Position numbers and translations under genes: made by a program. Below the pieces are notes generated by a model. It saw nothing but the letters and a program-made list of their open reading frames with translations, was not told the origin of the DNA and made no database searches. Below, in pieces: positions 63,083 through 64,000 of a stretch of 64,000 nucleotides of DNA; position 1 is the first letter of the stretch; every line of letters starts with the position of its first letter. The DNA is from G965207335 sp965207335 (GTDB taxonomy: Bacteria > Pseudomonadota > Gammaproteobacteria > PS1 > Pseudothioglobaceae), in assembly GCA_965207335.1 (NCBI GenBank), contig OZ242267.1, positions 248,001 through 312,000 of the forward strand. Direction: 5' to 3'.

Positions 63083-63266
63083 AGTTATTAAATTATAATT
63101 TGATAAAAACAGCATTATAGGTAAATTTATTATTTTTTTTATTATATTTACAATCATAACATAAACTATAAGTGTTTACACATTTTAAATATTACTAGAG
63201 CTTATATGTATAAGTATTGTTTTTTAGTACTTTGTGCATAGCACAATCTTATAGTGAGTTATATGA

Positions 63267-63339
63267 TGGGTTGTCAGGGGTTCGAACCCTGGACCAGCGG
63301 ATTAAGAGTCCGATGCTCTACCAGCTGAGCTAACAACCC
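63267..63339 (-). tRNA. tRNA-Lys (anticodon CTT)
   Basis: On the minus strand: acceptor GGGTTGT/ACAACCC, D-arm GCTC/GAGC, anticodon loop CTCTTAA (CTT) on a CGGA/TCCG stem, T-arm CAGGGTTCGAACCCCTG, discriminator A. The CCA is not encoded, unlike tRNA-Val and tRNA-Asp in this window. Confidence 0.92.
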
Positions 63340-63438
63340 AAATTATAAAACTATCATTTTATTACACTGTAAGTACTTACTTTTAATCATTAGGTAACAC
63401 AATAATTCTTGTCGAGTCAAAATTAGACTTAGTCATAA

Positions 63439-64000
63439 CTATTTATTATTTATCAATTTAATATTTAATTCTTTTAATTGTGTTTTAGAAACACTAGCAG
63501 GGGCATTTGTTAACAAGCAAGTTGCTGTTTGTGTTTTTGGAAATGCTATTACTTCACGAATAGAATCTGTTTTACTAAGTAGCATTACTAATCTATCAAT
63601 ACCAAGGGCTATACCACAGTGAGGAGGACAGCCGTACTCCAAAGCATTTAGTAAAAAACCAAATTTATCATCAGCTTCATCATCACTAATATTTAGCATT
63701 TTTAACACTTGTTTTTGCATATTAGAATTATGAATACGCACTGAACCACCACCTACTTCATAGCCATTTATCACTAAATCATAAGCTTTAGAGCCAATAT
63801 TAGTATAATCAATATTAGCAGTATTTTTTAACTCGTCTAAACTAATATTAGGTGCAGTAAAAGGGTGGTGCACAGCATTTAGTTTGTTGTCAATATTTTC
63901 AAACATTGGAAAATCAACTATCCATACAGGAGCCCATTCACTGGTGTATAAATTTAAGTCTTTACCTAATTTACCTCGTAAATTGCCTAAGGCTTCATTT
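63439..64000 (-). CDS. aspS: Aspartyl-tRNA synthetase, 3' part (partial)
   Basis: C-terminal ~187 codons; the frame is open to the window's right edge, so the N-terminus lies outside. Class II synthetase motifs include AVHHPFTAP, LVINGYEVGGGSVRIHN, GCPPHCGIALGIDRLVML (motif 3) and REVIAFPKTQTATCLLTNAP. Upstream in-frame residues EWAPVWIVDFPMF match the AspRS catalytic region. Charges tRNA-Asp, whose gene is at 19430. Confidence 0.95.
   Translation of the reverse strand, partial: NEALGNLRGKLGKDLNLYTSEWAPVWIVDFPMFENIDNKLNAVHHPFTAPNISLDELKNTANIDYTNIGSKAYDLVINGYEVGGGSVRIHNSNMQKQVLKMLNISDDEADDKFGFLLNALEYGCPPHCGIALGIDRLVMLLSKTDSIREVIAFPKTQTATCLLTNAPASVSKTQLKELNIKLINNK

Overview
The window is 64 kb of AT-rich bacterial chromosome. 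By eye it is well under one third G+C, with A/T-ending codons throughout. Housekeeping gene content and the ParE, RibD, CoaBC, PpiD, MltB/RodA and HU-tRNA-Val-tRNA-Asp arrangements point to a gammaproteobacterium. The compact operons, dispersed small repeats, complete taurine catabolic operon and proteusin-type peptide precursors fit a marine or host-associated lineage; that lifestyle is inference. No rRNA, CRISPR array or full-length transposase was found.

Layout. 0-9 kb: rpoB (cut at the left edge), rpoC, trpE and a HAD phosphatase. 9-19.5 kb: ccmH, queC-parE, a first RiPP-like precursor, two outer-membrane barrels, mtgA-tsaB, ccmCDE-ccmG, HU and two tRNAs. 19.7-27.2 kb: a minus-strand taurine operon, tauABC-tauXY-xsc-pta. 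It should import taurine, deaminate it to sulfoacetaldehyde, cleave that to sulfite plus acetyl phosphate, and make acetyl-CoA. 27.5-31.7 kb: pxpABC (5-oxoprolinase), a dUTPase and leucine dehydrogenase. 31.76-38.3 kb: an accessory island of different codon texture. It holds a 643-residue secreted protein, a small secreted membrane protein, a RelE-type toxin-antitoxin pair, a broken ORF6N gene with duplicated remnants, and a CDP-alcohol lipid module. Its left junction lies in a degenerate copy of the leucine dehydrogenase 5' end. 38.3-51.5 kb: a beta-hydroxyacid dehydrogenase, recA, ribD, coaBC, ppiD, mltB, rodA and metH. 51.5-53.1 kb: a Gly/Asn/Trp-rich secreted repeat protein and two tandem RiPP-like precursors. 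53.2-64 kb: a RutE-like nitroreductase, an aminotransferase, uvrB, queE, nadA, metK, ahcY, a lipoprotein, tRNA-Lys and aspS (cut at the right edge).

Most interesting: (1) four dispersed precursor genes with nitrile-hydratase-like (NHLP, proteusin-type) leaders. Two lie in an approximately 540-bp tandem duplication whose promoter and leader are nearly identical while the C-terminal cores are unrelated. No modification enzyme is nearby, so the sequence suggests a precursor family served in trans. (2) A SAM-II/SAM-V-like riboswitch before metK and an SAH riboswitch before ahcY, placing two steps of the methyl cycle (with metH also in the window) under opposing RNA sensors. (3) A MITE-like element with 16-bp terminal inverted repeats GAGACCTTTGCATAAA and clear target duplications. 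One copy appears to supply the nadA ribosome-binding site, and another has the rpoC stop codon within its target duplication.

Everything here was read by eye. Family names rest on motif recognition, and no database search was run.
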